DNA from: Acanthosoma haemorrhoidale
Lineage: Eukaryota > Arthropoda > Insecta > Hemiptera > Acanthosomatidae
Assembly (NCBI GenBank): GCA_930367205.1
Contig: OV884011.1
Span: forward strand, 40,189,754 to 40,253,753
Direction of reading: 5' to 3'
Length of the DNA stretch: 64,000 nt
The notes under the pieces are model-generated. The model did no database searches and had not been told where the DNA came from. It was given only the letters and a program-made list of their open reading frames with translations. Below are positions 34,501-46,500 of the stretch, one piece after another. Numbering within the stretch: the first letter of the stretch is position 1; each line of letters starts with the position of its first letter. The position numbers and the translations under genes were made by a program.

Positions 34501-37500
34501 ATATAATTTAGATAATAATTACTTTATAGAAATATTGATTTATTGATACTTTTGTTTTGTTGAATGTACGTTTCATGCCTGGCTTCTTCCACCCATGCTC
34601 TCTTGTCCCCTCCCTCTGTTGCCTAACACTCTGATATATGGCTCTGACAAATAACTCTCAAAACATCTCAGTCTGTCTCCTGTGAAGTATAACCAAATTG
34701 AACAACTCTCAAAGTCTAACACATGACTAACGCTTTATTTGCAACCATACTACTAGTCCAGGCTATGAAGGCCTAAATATCATGATTAGAAAACAAAATA
34801 TTGTAGTTCTGAAATTTGGTGCAGTTGTTGGGGTTAGTGTCCTATACAACATACTCAAAGTCTCTGGGGGTGTGGGGGAGTGGTTTCAAGGTTAACTTTT
34901 TTTTTCTTTTTTTTATAATATCTCACAAACTACTAGTGATTTTAACAAAAACTATTCTATGTACAAAATTAAGATACTCAAAATTGCATATAAAAATGTT
35001 TTTATTCTTTTCTTCCTTTGAGTCAATGGTTTAAGAGATAGCGAGAGTTAAAAACAGGAATTTTCACAATTTTTGTTTAAGCATTTTATTCATGAGAAAA
35101 AAAAAGGGAAAAAATTAATATTGAACAAAGCAAAAGATTTTTAATAAATACACCAGAACTAATAAAACTTTGGTTACCTACTCTCACAGCTGAGGTTTAA
35201 TCGCCAATCACCTATTCCAGCTTTTCTATCTAACTAGATATTTTATTTTTAAATAAAATTCAATTTTATCATAAAAATATCACATTAAATGCAATGTTTT
35301 ATTGATTAATACATATTTTATATTGTATATTTAATGATGTTTTTTAGGGAAAAGTTAAGGATGAATCTAGGAGGAAATCATCTTCACCTGGATTTGAAGT
35401 AATATTTTTAAAAGATTTAACTTTTTATAATTAGACATATTTCTATTATATAATAAGATATTTCTCTAACAATTCGGACTTTACCTGTGTTGTCCCCACC
35501 CTAGTGTTATTTTTGTGAAAAATATATTTTGTTAAAAGCATTAATAATGAGACATATTTGATTTCAGAACTAATCATAAAACCAGTTTTAGAATTAAAAA
35601 GTCTATTTTAGGTACTTAAATTAATATGTAAAAATTCTTTAATGGTTGCTGAACCTGAAGGGTATACTTTTAACCAAATACAGAGCAATTGTTGTCTCTT
35701 GTAAGTCAATCTGTCTTTGAGTTCTATGCTAATGGTCATAGAAAAGATTTATAGAAACATCAAGGTCTAGTGGATACACCTTGATACCTTGATACCATAC
35801 TAACTTTAGCAGTATATGCAGATATAATATTTAGAAGTATAGTAAAACTTCTGAATAGCAGACACCTGCAGGCTTTCTCTGTTTGAGAAAGATATAAACG
35901 TGTGGGTCTTTGACCCTTACTGGTGGCCTAATCGGTGTCCAGCTTATTTGTTGTTTGTTTGATCTGACTCCTTAAGATCTTAGAATCTCTTCCGATCAAC
36001 CAGGTAAGGCATTATTTTGACGAATAAGAGTTGTGAAAATGTTTTGTGCTGTCTCTCTCTACACTGTTATTTATTGACTTGAAAAAATTGGCAGGTGTTT
36101 TCAGATCAATGGAGAGGGTTGCTTCTTCTACCTAGCTTCCTTCTTTTGGATGAACATTTCTGTGTTGTTCCCACTGTTCACGTAATTCTTTTTTTTCCCA
36201 ATTCTGAATCAACGTGTTAAATTGGCAATACTGAAAAAACTCATATTATTCATGTCAATATTTCCTTTTAAAGTTAAATGGACGGAAGTTGATTTGTTGA
36301 TCGAATCTGAAGGAGAAGTACCAAAAAAATGTTAAAGCAATTACCTCTACTACCAAACTGGATTGTCGGGAATTGCCTTTAAAACAAAGCAAAAAAAATT
36401 CTTGGAAAATTAGTTTGAAAATAGTGTTTCTTTTAAATATTCTTTTGTTTTTTATTATTGAATTATATGTTACAGTGATTTAATATTCTCATTATGATAA
36501 TCTAATTATGTAAACATTTAATTTAACTAAACTAATATAAATAGAATAAAGTTCCCAGAATAAGATCCTAAACTGAGCAGAACAAGGGCTACTCAGCAGG
36601 TCGCCAGAGATCAGGGAAGTTCTGGTGAAGCCTGGAGACTCGCCTGCGCTTCACCTTCAGCAGTTATGACCAGCATTGGTGCCAGCGTTGGTCTGAAGCT
36701 CGCCACTGACTACCTAGACCAGGCATGAGGAGCAGGCTGTGGAGAGACGACTCATGTCTGCCTGCAATAATAACAAGGTTGCTGCGCCAGTCTGACCGGG
36801 ATAAGTTAGTTCGTCTTCATAAGTCAGAGGGACTTCGCCAACCAGGGCCTTCAATTTGATGACGATGTGCGGATTTACATCGATAAGGAGATGACTCTGG
36901 ACAACCAGCATCTCTACTGACTAGGAAGGTGAATCTGGTCTGGTTTGCTGAAGGTAGAGTTAAGTGCAGACTGGACAGTGGTCTTTGTCTTTCATTTGTT
37001 GTCATTGGAAAGCCGAGAGACCTGGATGTATTCATGTGACTTCCCCTCAACTGTTCTATTCTAACCTCAATGTCAAGTTTCTTGAAGAATATCTATATTT
37101 TTCTCTACTGCCCACAAATATTCTACTGCATCTTACTTTTTGTAAGACCTCCCCCTACCTCACCAGCCTTCATCCTTAACCTGCTTTTTTGTTTTCTTCT
37201 TTTTCCAATCTTCCCTCTTTCCTAACAACTCTTTATATTTCTTTTCAACGTGTTATTTAGACTACTTATTGTTCTTCATACATTTGTTTCTTTATATTTC
37301 CTTTTTTCCTTTTTATACTAGTTCATTCCTCTCTACTGTAATATTATCATCTCTGGTGATCTAAATACAAATCTCCTATCTGATTCCCACGATAAGCACT
37401 TGTTAGAGGACCTGCTCCATCTATTCACTGCCACCCTTTCACTCCTACACCACACTTGTAAGTCTGTTACTTGGCTGGATCTCCTCCTTGCTCTTATTCC

Positions 37501-40500
37501 TGTAGCCCGGAGGGGGGGGGGGGATTTTAGTGAATCAGCAGCTATGAGGTTGAGTATGGCCAGGAAGGAGAAGCCATCCTATATGAGAACCCGATAGACA
37601 ACAACAGTTGAGAAAACCATGTATTAAAGACAAAGAATTTACTACCACCGACAATGCAGAATATTCTTGTTGTATTATTAGGTTATTTTTATATTAATTT
37701 GTAATTGTGAAGCCTTTTAAGAATGGCACACATATGGACCAAGAATCAATATGTCTCATAATAAATTTTACAATATACCGTTCTGCATAATAAAGTCTTT
37801 TATATATCGAGAACTCTCTAATGCCTGAGGATGACAGACATGGGTTGTTGAGAGCGTTTGTCAATTAAAGAATGGTTTATGAAGAGAACTTCTGGTGTTT
37901 TTCAAAATCTAACTGAAATAACTTGTTCTCTAGTTTCTCAAGTCACAGCTTAGAAACTGTATAATATTTAAAGTTATGATTTTTCCTCAATGGTTTAATA
38001 CAGAGACAGTAACGCAGAGTTTTAAAAAATAAATGGTTATGAAGTTTATTAATAAATAAAATATCTATTTTGTAAGAATCTTGGGAACTATCAATCTCTT
38101 AGGGTTCCATTGATTATTTTTCAATATGAGAAATACTATTGTTTTCATGTGTGAGTCTGTATTGATCTTTGTGAGTCCCCTGTTTAAGCCAGAGACATGA
38201 AATTTTACATGATTCAATATCGGGAAGAGTTAACAAAACAGTTACAGCCATCTACATAAAAAAATCAGGAAGTGTCATTAATCAAAGTGTGTTTTTTTTG
38301 CAGCTGCAGTTTCTTATATAGGGATGATATTTTGTATTGAAATTTTAATTGTTTCCCTGTAGATGATAGAAATAAAAGCTACCTTTTATAAAAATAATAA
38401 ACAGTCAATTAGTAATCAATAATTCATAATTAAAAACAAATATTTTCCTATGATATCAAGTAGGGTAGAAAATTAAAGGACATCCTGATTAATAACATGT
38501 ATTATAGGTTATGTCTTCAGTGGGCTATTATAACAAAACTGTTAAAAAAAACATTTTTGCGACCATAATGAAAATTAATTATGCAAATATCTCACTTCAC
38601 TTGAATTTTTAGTAATTACTATCCAAAGATTAAAGATAGTGACAGGGGCTGGGTTTTGAACCTGTGACACTCCCCATCTTCCTTTGAGGTATTTCTGTAG
38701 AAACTAGCCTTTTCAGCCCTGTCAGTAGCAAATCTCTCTAGCTATGCTCTCATAGCATTCCACCAAGGACAGAGTCTAGTAGTGGAGACTTACCATGTCC
38801 ATTGGTTTAAATTTCCTGTGAGTTATATATATTAAAATTTATCTATATATTTTGGAGAGGCAGAAGATTTATTATTTTATTTATATTTAATTTTTAAAAC
38901 ATATAATAACATAATTAGGCAAACTAACTCTCAATTATGCATTTCATTAATTATTATTAAATAAATATGATTTTAAATTAAATTTTTATTTTTTGTTTGT
39001 AAAAGTATTTTGAATTTTTGTTAGAAGCAAGCTGTGAATATAGGCCCCTGCATTAATTGCTGCCATGACAACAGTTCATCGCCAACTAACTATGAAGTAA
39101 TTTTGTTTAATTTTTCATTTTCAATAAAAATTATATATTTAGATTGAGGATCAGCTTGAGATAACGCAAAAAAAAAAAATGATAAATTTGAACCATATTT
39201 TTTAGTGGATATTTTAAAACACTTTGTGTTTTAGTCAAAGATCTGATCTAACAAGAAATAAACTTATGTATCTTCCTTCTATTGCTTCATTCTTTTTTAT
39301 AATCATATAAACATTTCTCAACATCTGAACTGTAAATTATCTTTCTTATTTTTTAGGAGCGAGACACAGAGACCAGTAGCATTGATGATTCTTATTCTTC
39401 ACCATCACCAGTACCATCTTTATCCAAGGTAATTTTTTGTTTTTATTAAAAAAAAGTCTAGTGTTAAATTTTTCATTAACTAACCAAATAAAAAAACAAA
39501 AATCCAGAAATCAACAACTAACAAACTACCTTTATCTTCTTAATTTCGCTGTCGTGGTTCTGAGCTACTTCTTTGAACATTTATCTCTGAACATTTCAAA
39601 TCTTAATGATGAGTACTGTAATGAATAAGTATGACTGTGATGAAATAATTTAATAGGTACAGGGACCATTTTTAGGGTTTTGAAAACCTGAATCCCTTAA
39701 CTTTTAACCTGTGGGTGTGTGTCTGTTCTGGCCTTTGTGAGTCCCCCTGTTTAAGATAAAGACATGAACATCCAATTTGATAAAAGGAAGACACAAAAAA
39801 TATAGCCATCTTCCAAAAACATAAGTGTCATTAATTAATTAGTAAGTTTAAAAAAGAAAATTATTTTAATTCCAGGAGTGTATCAGATTCTTCAGAGATT
39901 CAGATTCTTCACTCTCTTCTTTCTTCATATCAGACTCTTTACAGCCAACAAACTGTATATTTGGATTCACTCGTCATTCTCTCTAGTTGAAAAAGCGTAC
40001 TGATGAATGTCGGGATATGGTTGAACAATTGTCGGAGGTGCACAATTGTCGGAAAAGGTGAACAATTGTCTGAGGTCAACAATTGTCGGATTGTTGTAGT
40101 TAATAACATGGACCATGTTCCATGTAGGCGTTAATATCTGACTCCATTTATTGATAGGGATGTGTCCCGACAAGACACTGTGTTCAGGATGAGGTTCAGA
40201 GGTTCATAAAGAATAAGACCAGTTTTCAGAGTTCGGGCGAGAGATCGGCAGCGTAATAAGTACAAGTCGTCAGGGGTCTGCTATAGGCTGTGAGGCAAAG
40301 TGCTGTCGTAGAGGTGTAGCATAGCGAGAGTCGATTAGCGGAAGGCTGAGGGGGCTTACCCCCCGAGGCCCTGGCATATCGCGAGGTAATCGGCTGTGGA
40401 GACTAGGAAACAGAGTGTGCCCACCAGGGCCAGGTGGCCCTGGGGTAAGTGATAAGTCGTGCGGCTATGAAGGCTAAGAGACAGAGTGTCTCAGGGCGAA

Positions 40501-43500
40501 AACCCCTTGATATAAATACCCGTGCCCTTTCCCTGCCGGGAGGCGGAGCCTGAGTTCAGGTGGTCTGTTTTATTATCCCATGGGTCCAAAAGGGTTCCTA
40601 AGCTGTTCCTAGCATGATTTATTGACCGTGGGAACATGACTGAAGGTCTATTTTATTAGGGGCAGGTGTGCTTGCCCTAGGTTTTATGGTAGTCAGGTGG
40701 CTAATTCTCTTGGTTTATTGCCGGACCCTTTGAGTTACTTGTCTACGACTTCCGACCTCTCTATGATTTATTACCAGAAGTTACATAGATTTGCATTTCT
40801 ATTATAATACATTATGAACCAGAGTGTAGGGTAATTTACATATATAGTTAGCGGTCGCTACTATGAACTTCATGTCATTTTAAGCTTTTTTATTCTAAAC
40901 CAATCTGTCCACATGCTGAGGTGCACTGATACCACCATTTTGTATTGCATACGTTCTTATAGAAAATATCTGGCCAGTTGAGGATCAAATTCTTCTAAAG
41001 TCTAATATCTACCCTCTCTCTCAGCTAATTATTAGCCAAAGAAAAATTTGGCTACTGAGTTCCTATTACTACTGAGTTCCTACTAAAATTTTCATTAGAA
41101 ATTGAGAAATAAAGAAACAAAATTGAAAAAGGATGTTTTCAAACAAGGAGAAGGATAAAATTAATTTGTTTACGAAAAAACACTAAAACTATTTTTTAAA
41201 TTATTTCCAAGTAGATTTGTAATAAACTACATAGTTCATTTAACACATGAATTCAATCAATCACAAAAAGTCCTTTTAGCTTTTTAAACATGTTTTATGG
41301 GAGACAATGGTAGATGGTGTGTATATGGTTGGTGTCTGTTGTGGAAGGATATAATTAAATAACAATAACTCTGTCTCTCCACAATAAAGCTTTATAGACA
41401 GCTTTATTTTATGTATAAACAATTCACAGTTAGTATTTTACAATATCCATATGCTTTGATCAATTTAAAATTTTTCAATTATTAAAATTGTGTTATGATT
41501 GATTATGAAAGTGGTGTATTTTCCTTAGAATAGCTAGTTAAGCACTTATAAGAGGGGAGTAAAATTATGAATTAGATGTACATTAGTATGAATTAGATTA
41601 CAAAATCGTAATGTTATGGAAATAGATTGAATGAAAAAACCTTTAGCCAAAGAAGTGCAGAGGCAGCAGTTATAATATTATGTGTATTAACATGTCACAA
41701 AAATTTGTCTAATTTCAAATCAGCAAAATGTCTGTGTAAAACCCGTTGTTACAATCAGTATTAGTTTGACCGTATCGAAGTGTAGACCTGAGATTTCCAT
41801 TTAATAAAATATTTCTTGCAATCATTTACTTTTCTTCTATAAATGTATAATTTCATGTTTACATAAGATAGTGATATAGGTAAGAAGTAATAATAAATCA
41901 TTATTTTACTATAGTTTAAGATATTTATTTTATTTTATTATTAATATAATCACATATAAATTAAATTCAACAATTATGAAAGTGGTGAAAGTCCATTTAT
42001 GACCCTGAAAAAAATATATTATTTTAGTTAAATTCAAATAAATGTTTTTCATTGATTCTGGGAACAAGAGATTGGCCAAAAGTTTATGTATGTCAAGTCC
42101 TGTAAAAACTCCCCCTTTCAACTTTGCTTCAGACAAGGTTCTTGGAACACAGGTATTGGAAACATTCCTCATATTTGTGTAAGATCCAAAAGTAACCAGT
42201 TGAAACCTGATTGATCAATCTTTCTGTGAGTTTGCCCCTACCTCTCCTTCACCATTCTTGTCCCCCCTTCCCTCACCCCAAACCCCTAGTTTCACCTTTA
42301 AAGCATGTTCCAGTCTCTCTGTAAGAAATAGATCTATGAGAAATTCAGAGTTAGGAATACCTTATCAGATTTTGGATTTAACAAGAAATATTGGAGTATA
42401 TGACAACCAAAAAATGAGTTTTGGAAGAAAAGCTGACATGATGGAATTTTTCCTGGTTTCAGCTACCAAAAATGTGTAAGGAGCTGACTTAAAATCATAT
42501 GGAGCAGACCTTTGTTATTGGTCTTTGCTACATTTCACCATATTATGGAAAAAACCCACTAGAATACATTTTTATGTTGTGAAAAGCTGAGCTCTAATGT
42601 GATATTGATTTTTGAAAAGGAGTTTGATAAAAGTCGACAAGTTATACTTATATTGTTATCACTTACCTGGAATTTCAGAAAGAGTTATTTTTATTTGTCT
42701 TACTGTGCAGGAAACTGCTTATATTGTTTGGGGAATTTATTTGTTTATTTCAAAGGAACTTCAAGGTTACTTGCTGAAATCTCTACTACAACAATTGTAA
42801 GTTATTACTGCAAAAAAAACTGGTATAGTTTCTGTGGCTCTCGTAGACCAATGTTCTTTACTCAGAGAAAAAATTATGGAAATTTTTTATTCTAGTTCAA
42901 TTTTTCATAAGATTATTGGAATTGAAACAGTCAGAATTTTTTTTTCATAATTCCCTCCAGTTACAATCAGCAACCAAAGTCACATATATATGGCACCCGT
43001 CATTATAATATAGTGGTGAGTTTCTCACTCTCACTCTGGTGAGTTTAGAAATTATTTTAATATATTATGAAGTTATGCCATTTACAATGTTAAAAAAAAA
43101 ATCAATTAAAATTATTTCTAATCTCAGGATCCTTGACAACACATGAACATGAAATAAAAAAAATGAGATATATACTTTTTTCAGTCCTTCAATTTGTCTT
43201 GATTCAGCCCAAATAGGGTGTTTTGTTGTTTTTGACGTTCTGAACTATAATTGGTGCCTCAATGGTTTCTGGTAGATTCTGCACCCTTCACATATCAACA
43301 ATTGGATGCGTAATGTTTTAAGTATACATATGAGTATGAGGGCCCTCATGGCAAATACCTTTGAATTTTGCAAAGAGTTCTCCTTCAAGCATCTCTAAAC
43401 AACCGATCACCTCTCCTTTCAGGCATCTCTCAACAACTGGCACCAACTAACTCTCTTTTCCAGGACGTCTCAACAACTGTGCCAACTAACTAATTTTAAC

Positions 43501-46500
43501 GGTGTCTTCTTGCGTCACCACTCGCTTCCTTGCAACGGTCGACTGCCCCCACCCTTATTTTCCCACACTTATATTTGAATTTAAACTTTTTTACAGTTTA
43601 TCCATTTTCGTAAAGAATAATTTATATTTCATATTAAGATATAGGATTAATTGCCACAAACATTGTCTAGCACGACAATTGAAACCTCTTTAAAAAATAA
43701 TTTTACAATATATTGGTATATGTGCAGGGACTACAAGAGCCATCATCAGGGGATGAAGAGTTTCACTTTACAGCGGTAAGTTCCTTTTAGTTTAGCTCTG
43801 TAAATAAGAAGTGGGTGGTCACAGACATGAATTTTTCCTGACATTGTTTTGTGCCATTTTCAAAAACATCGATTTGAACCTAAAACTGCTGAATTTGAAT
43901 TTCATTACTGTTTGAATCTTTGAGAATGGTGGCCTAGTTTCTCAAAACCATTCAGAGGTAATTCATTAGAAGCATTGGAGATACAAAACATGAATTTTAT
44001 TTCAGGGGGATACGCACTTTACACCTGAATCATGCTAACAAAATGAATGTTATTCATTAGAATAATATTTAAAAGTTTGATTGTTTTTTTCTATTATTAA
44101 CTTCTGTAAATTTTGCCACTTGATCAGGGACTTTTCTCAGTATTTTTAAAATATCTGTTAATTAATTTGTTGTTGCTCTGGATACACCAAATCAATGTTA
44201 TTTCTTATTAAAATAAAAATCAGACCAAAATTGTTTGAAATATCCTCTTGTGTAATTTGTTATATGGCTATAATTTCATTGTAAAATTAGCCAAAATTTT
44301 GTTTCCGTAATTCTTACCTTTGGCAAACAAAGTTACACATTTATAAATTTTGCCATTAAAATGTTAATATTATGTTTCCCATCTAGGTCCGAAATTAGTT
44401 TAATATGTATTTGTTTCTTTTCAGGCAGAATCAGATTTTTCAGAAGTAGAGGATGAGTACATGGCTTCAGAAGTAAGTTTCTTTCACTATAAGCTCCATA
44501 ATGAAGTTTGGGTACATGAGATCGGAAAACTGATCAAATGGTCGTCATTAACCGATTGCAGAGATAAAAATGATGTGTTAGTTTAAAATTTGCAATATTA
44601 CGGTGACTTGAGTTGCAATGATGTTGTATCTAGTAACAATAGCTGAAATTTCAATTATAAATTAGTGATTTGAATCCAAGGTTAAGGCTAGTTATATTTT
44701 AAAATTACTAAGCTAGTTTTCACTCAATTGTCAACAGTTGGCTCTGCTGACCATATCATTTAACAGTTCTATTTATTTAAGTATTTAAATTTCTTAGTGG
44801 GCAAATAATAAATAAAGTGAGCATTGTAAAAATAATTAATTAATAATAATTATTTGTTATTAATAAATAAATTAAATTTGTTAAATAAAGATAAAACAAA
44901 TACAACAGATCTATAATAGACATGTAGGAATTGGCTCCTGAAGGGAAACTATTTGTTATGTGCAATTGGGAGTAATTAATAAAAATATATGCTCATTCTG
45001 GGTCATTGTCCCGTTAGAATATAAAAAATGAACACACAAGGTAGTATATCTGACTAGCGAAACATCACATTACATTTTATTTTAAATTAACTGAGGCCAT
45101 ATTTCTTAATACTTCTTACAGAGCATTTAGGTGCAATATCTCAAAATCAAAAAATTTGGCGATTAACACTCTTCCGCCAGAGGTGCAATATCTAATACAA
45201 ATTTCAATTCCCCTCAGCAGAACAGAAACAGTGTAGGAAATCTAATGCCCTACAACTTTTGTTTTTTTTGCTATTTCTCTAAAATGAACCCTTCTTGAGT
45301 TAATAACTATTAAATTAATTTTAATGTGTACCAAATTGCTCCTGGCTTTCCACAGTTATGTTGGAGTATACACACACACATCCATTTCTATTTTATAGTG
45401 GATTCAAATCTTATTTATGTTTTATGAATTTTATTTTCAGAAACACAGTTTAGAACATAAAAACCTCTGGATTTGAAATATATTTATTAGAATAATATTT
45501 ATAAAACAGTTGTATTGTCTTTCCACACGTTATAACTTCTTCTTTAATGTAATAGCGCTTTTGATAGCTCTTAAGCTGTCATCTTAGATTATACCAGGTT
45601 GACAGCTTAGAGCTGTCATCTTAGATTACACCAGGTTGACAGCTTAGAGCTGTCGAAAGCGCTATTACATTAAAGAGAAGTTATAACTTGTGGAAAGACA
45701 ATAAAACTGTAATTAGTTTGTAGAGTAATATTTATAATTATTATTTTATTCCTTTAAATATTTTAATAAATTTGACTTTTTAAAAACATCAACTATTTAT
45801 TTCATGGTTTTGGTGCGTATACCACCATTATATATTTTATGTATTTTTATATTTACAGGCGGAGACAGAGCTAACATCAGTGGAGGATGAGTATATGGGT
45901 TCAGATGTAAGTTTCTTTCATTTTACGCTCTATTAATAAGAAATGGATGGTCTCCGTTACTTTGGCCAGGCCAGCCCACCCACCCTTTCTGCCCTACCCT
46001 TTCTGTAAATCTGACAAAATTGTCATTCAGTGAACTGAGTTATAATGGCTATTATTATTCTGAAATAATTATTAATTATAGTTCAATCTTTGCCACAACA
46101 AACATTGAAAATATTATAATTTAGAAAAAAATTCCTTGCAATTTTTGTTCTGATAATTTTGTTTTGTGTAAAGTAAACAGTATTAGTGTTATGTAATAGT
46201 GCTAGACATGGAAAAAAAAAATTGTGGTAATTTTCTATAAAATATATGCTCATAATATAATATTTAGAAAATAAAACATTTTGTCTCTCTCGGCACAATG
46301 TTTTAGCAAAACTCCGTGGACTATTAAAATGGTCACTACGGTGCTGCCATTAAAAATAATGTGATTAGGATTTATATAAAGTACAGAAATTGATAGGCTC
46401 TAATTTTGTATTGTCAATTAATTAAAAAAAGATACAAAGGGGTTCATTCGATGTGTTATAAGAAATCCCTTTCTAGGGAGGTAGCCTTAATTGCAACCTC

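Noticed and set aside
39875..39952. Possible exon after TTAATTCCAG, Ser/Phe-rich
   Set aside because: The only nearby donor gives 79 nt and shifts the frame; sequence looks compositional (repeated GATTCTTCA).
42612..42800. Open stretch with a good TGTGCAG acceptor at about 42710 and GTAAGT at about 42797
   Set aside because: The enclosed 86 nt is not a multiple of three and would break the phase-0 chain of gene 2; composition is hydrophobic, unlike its neighbours.
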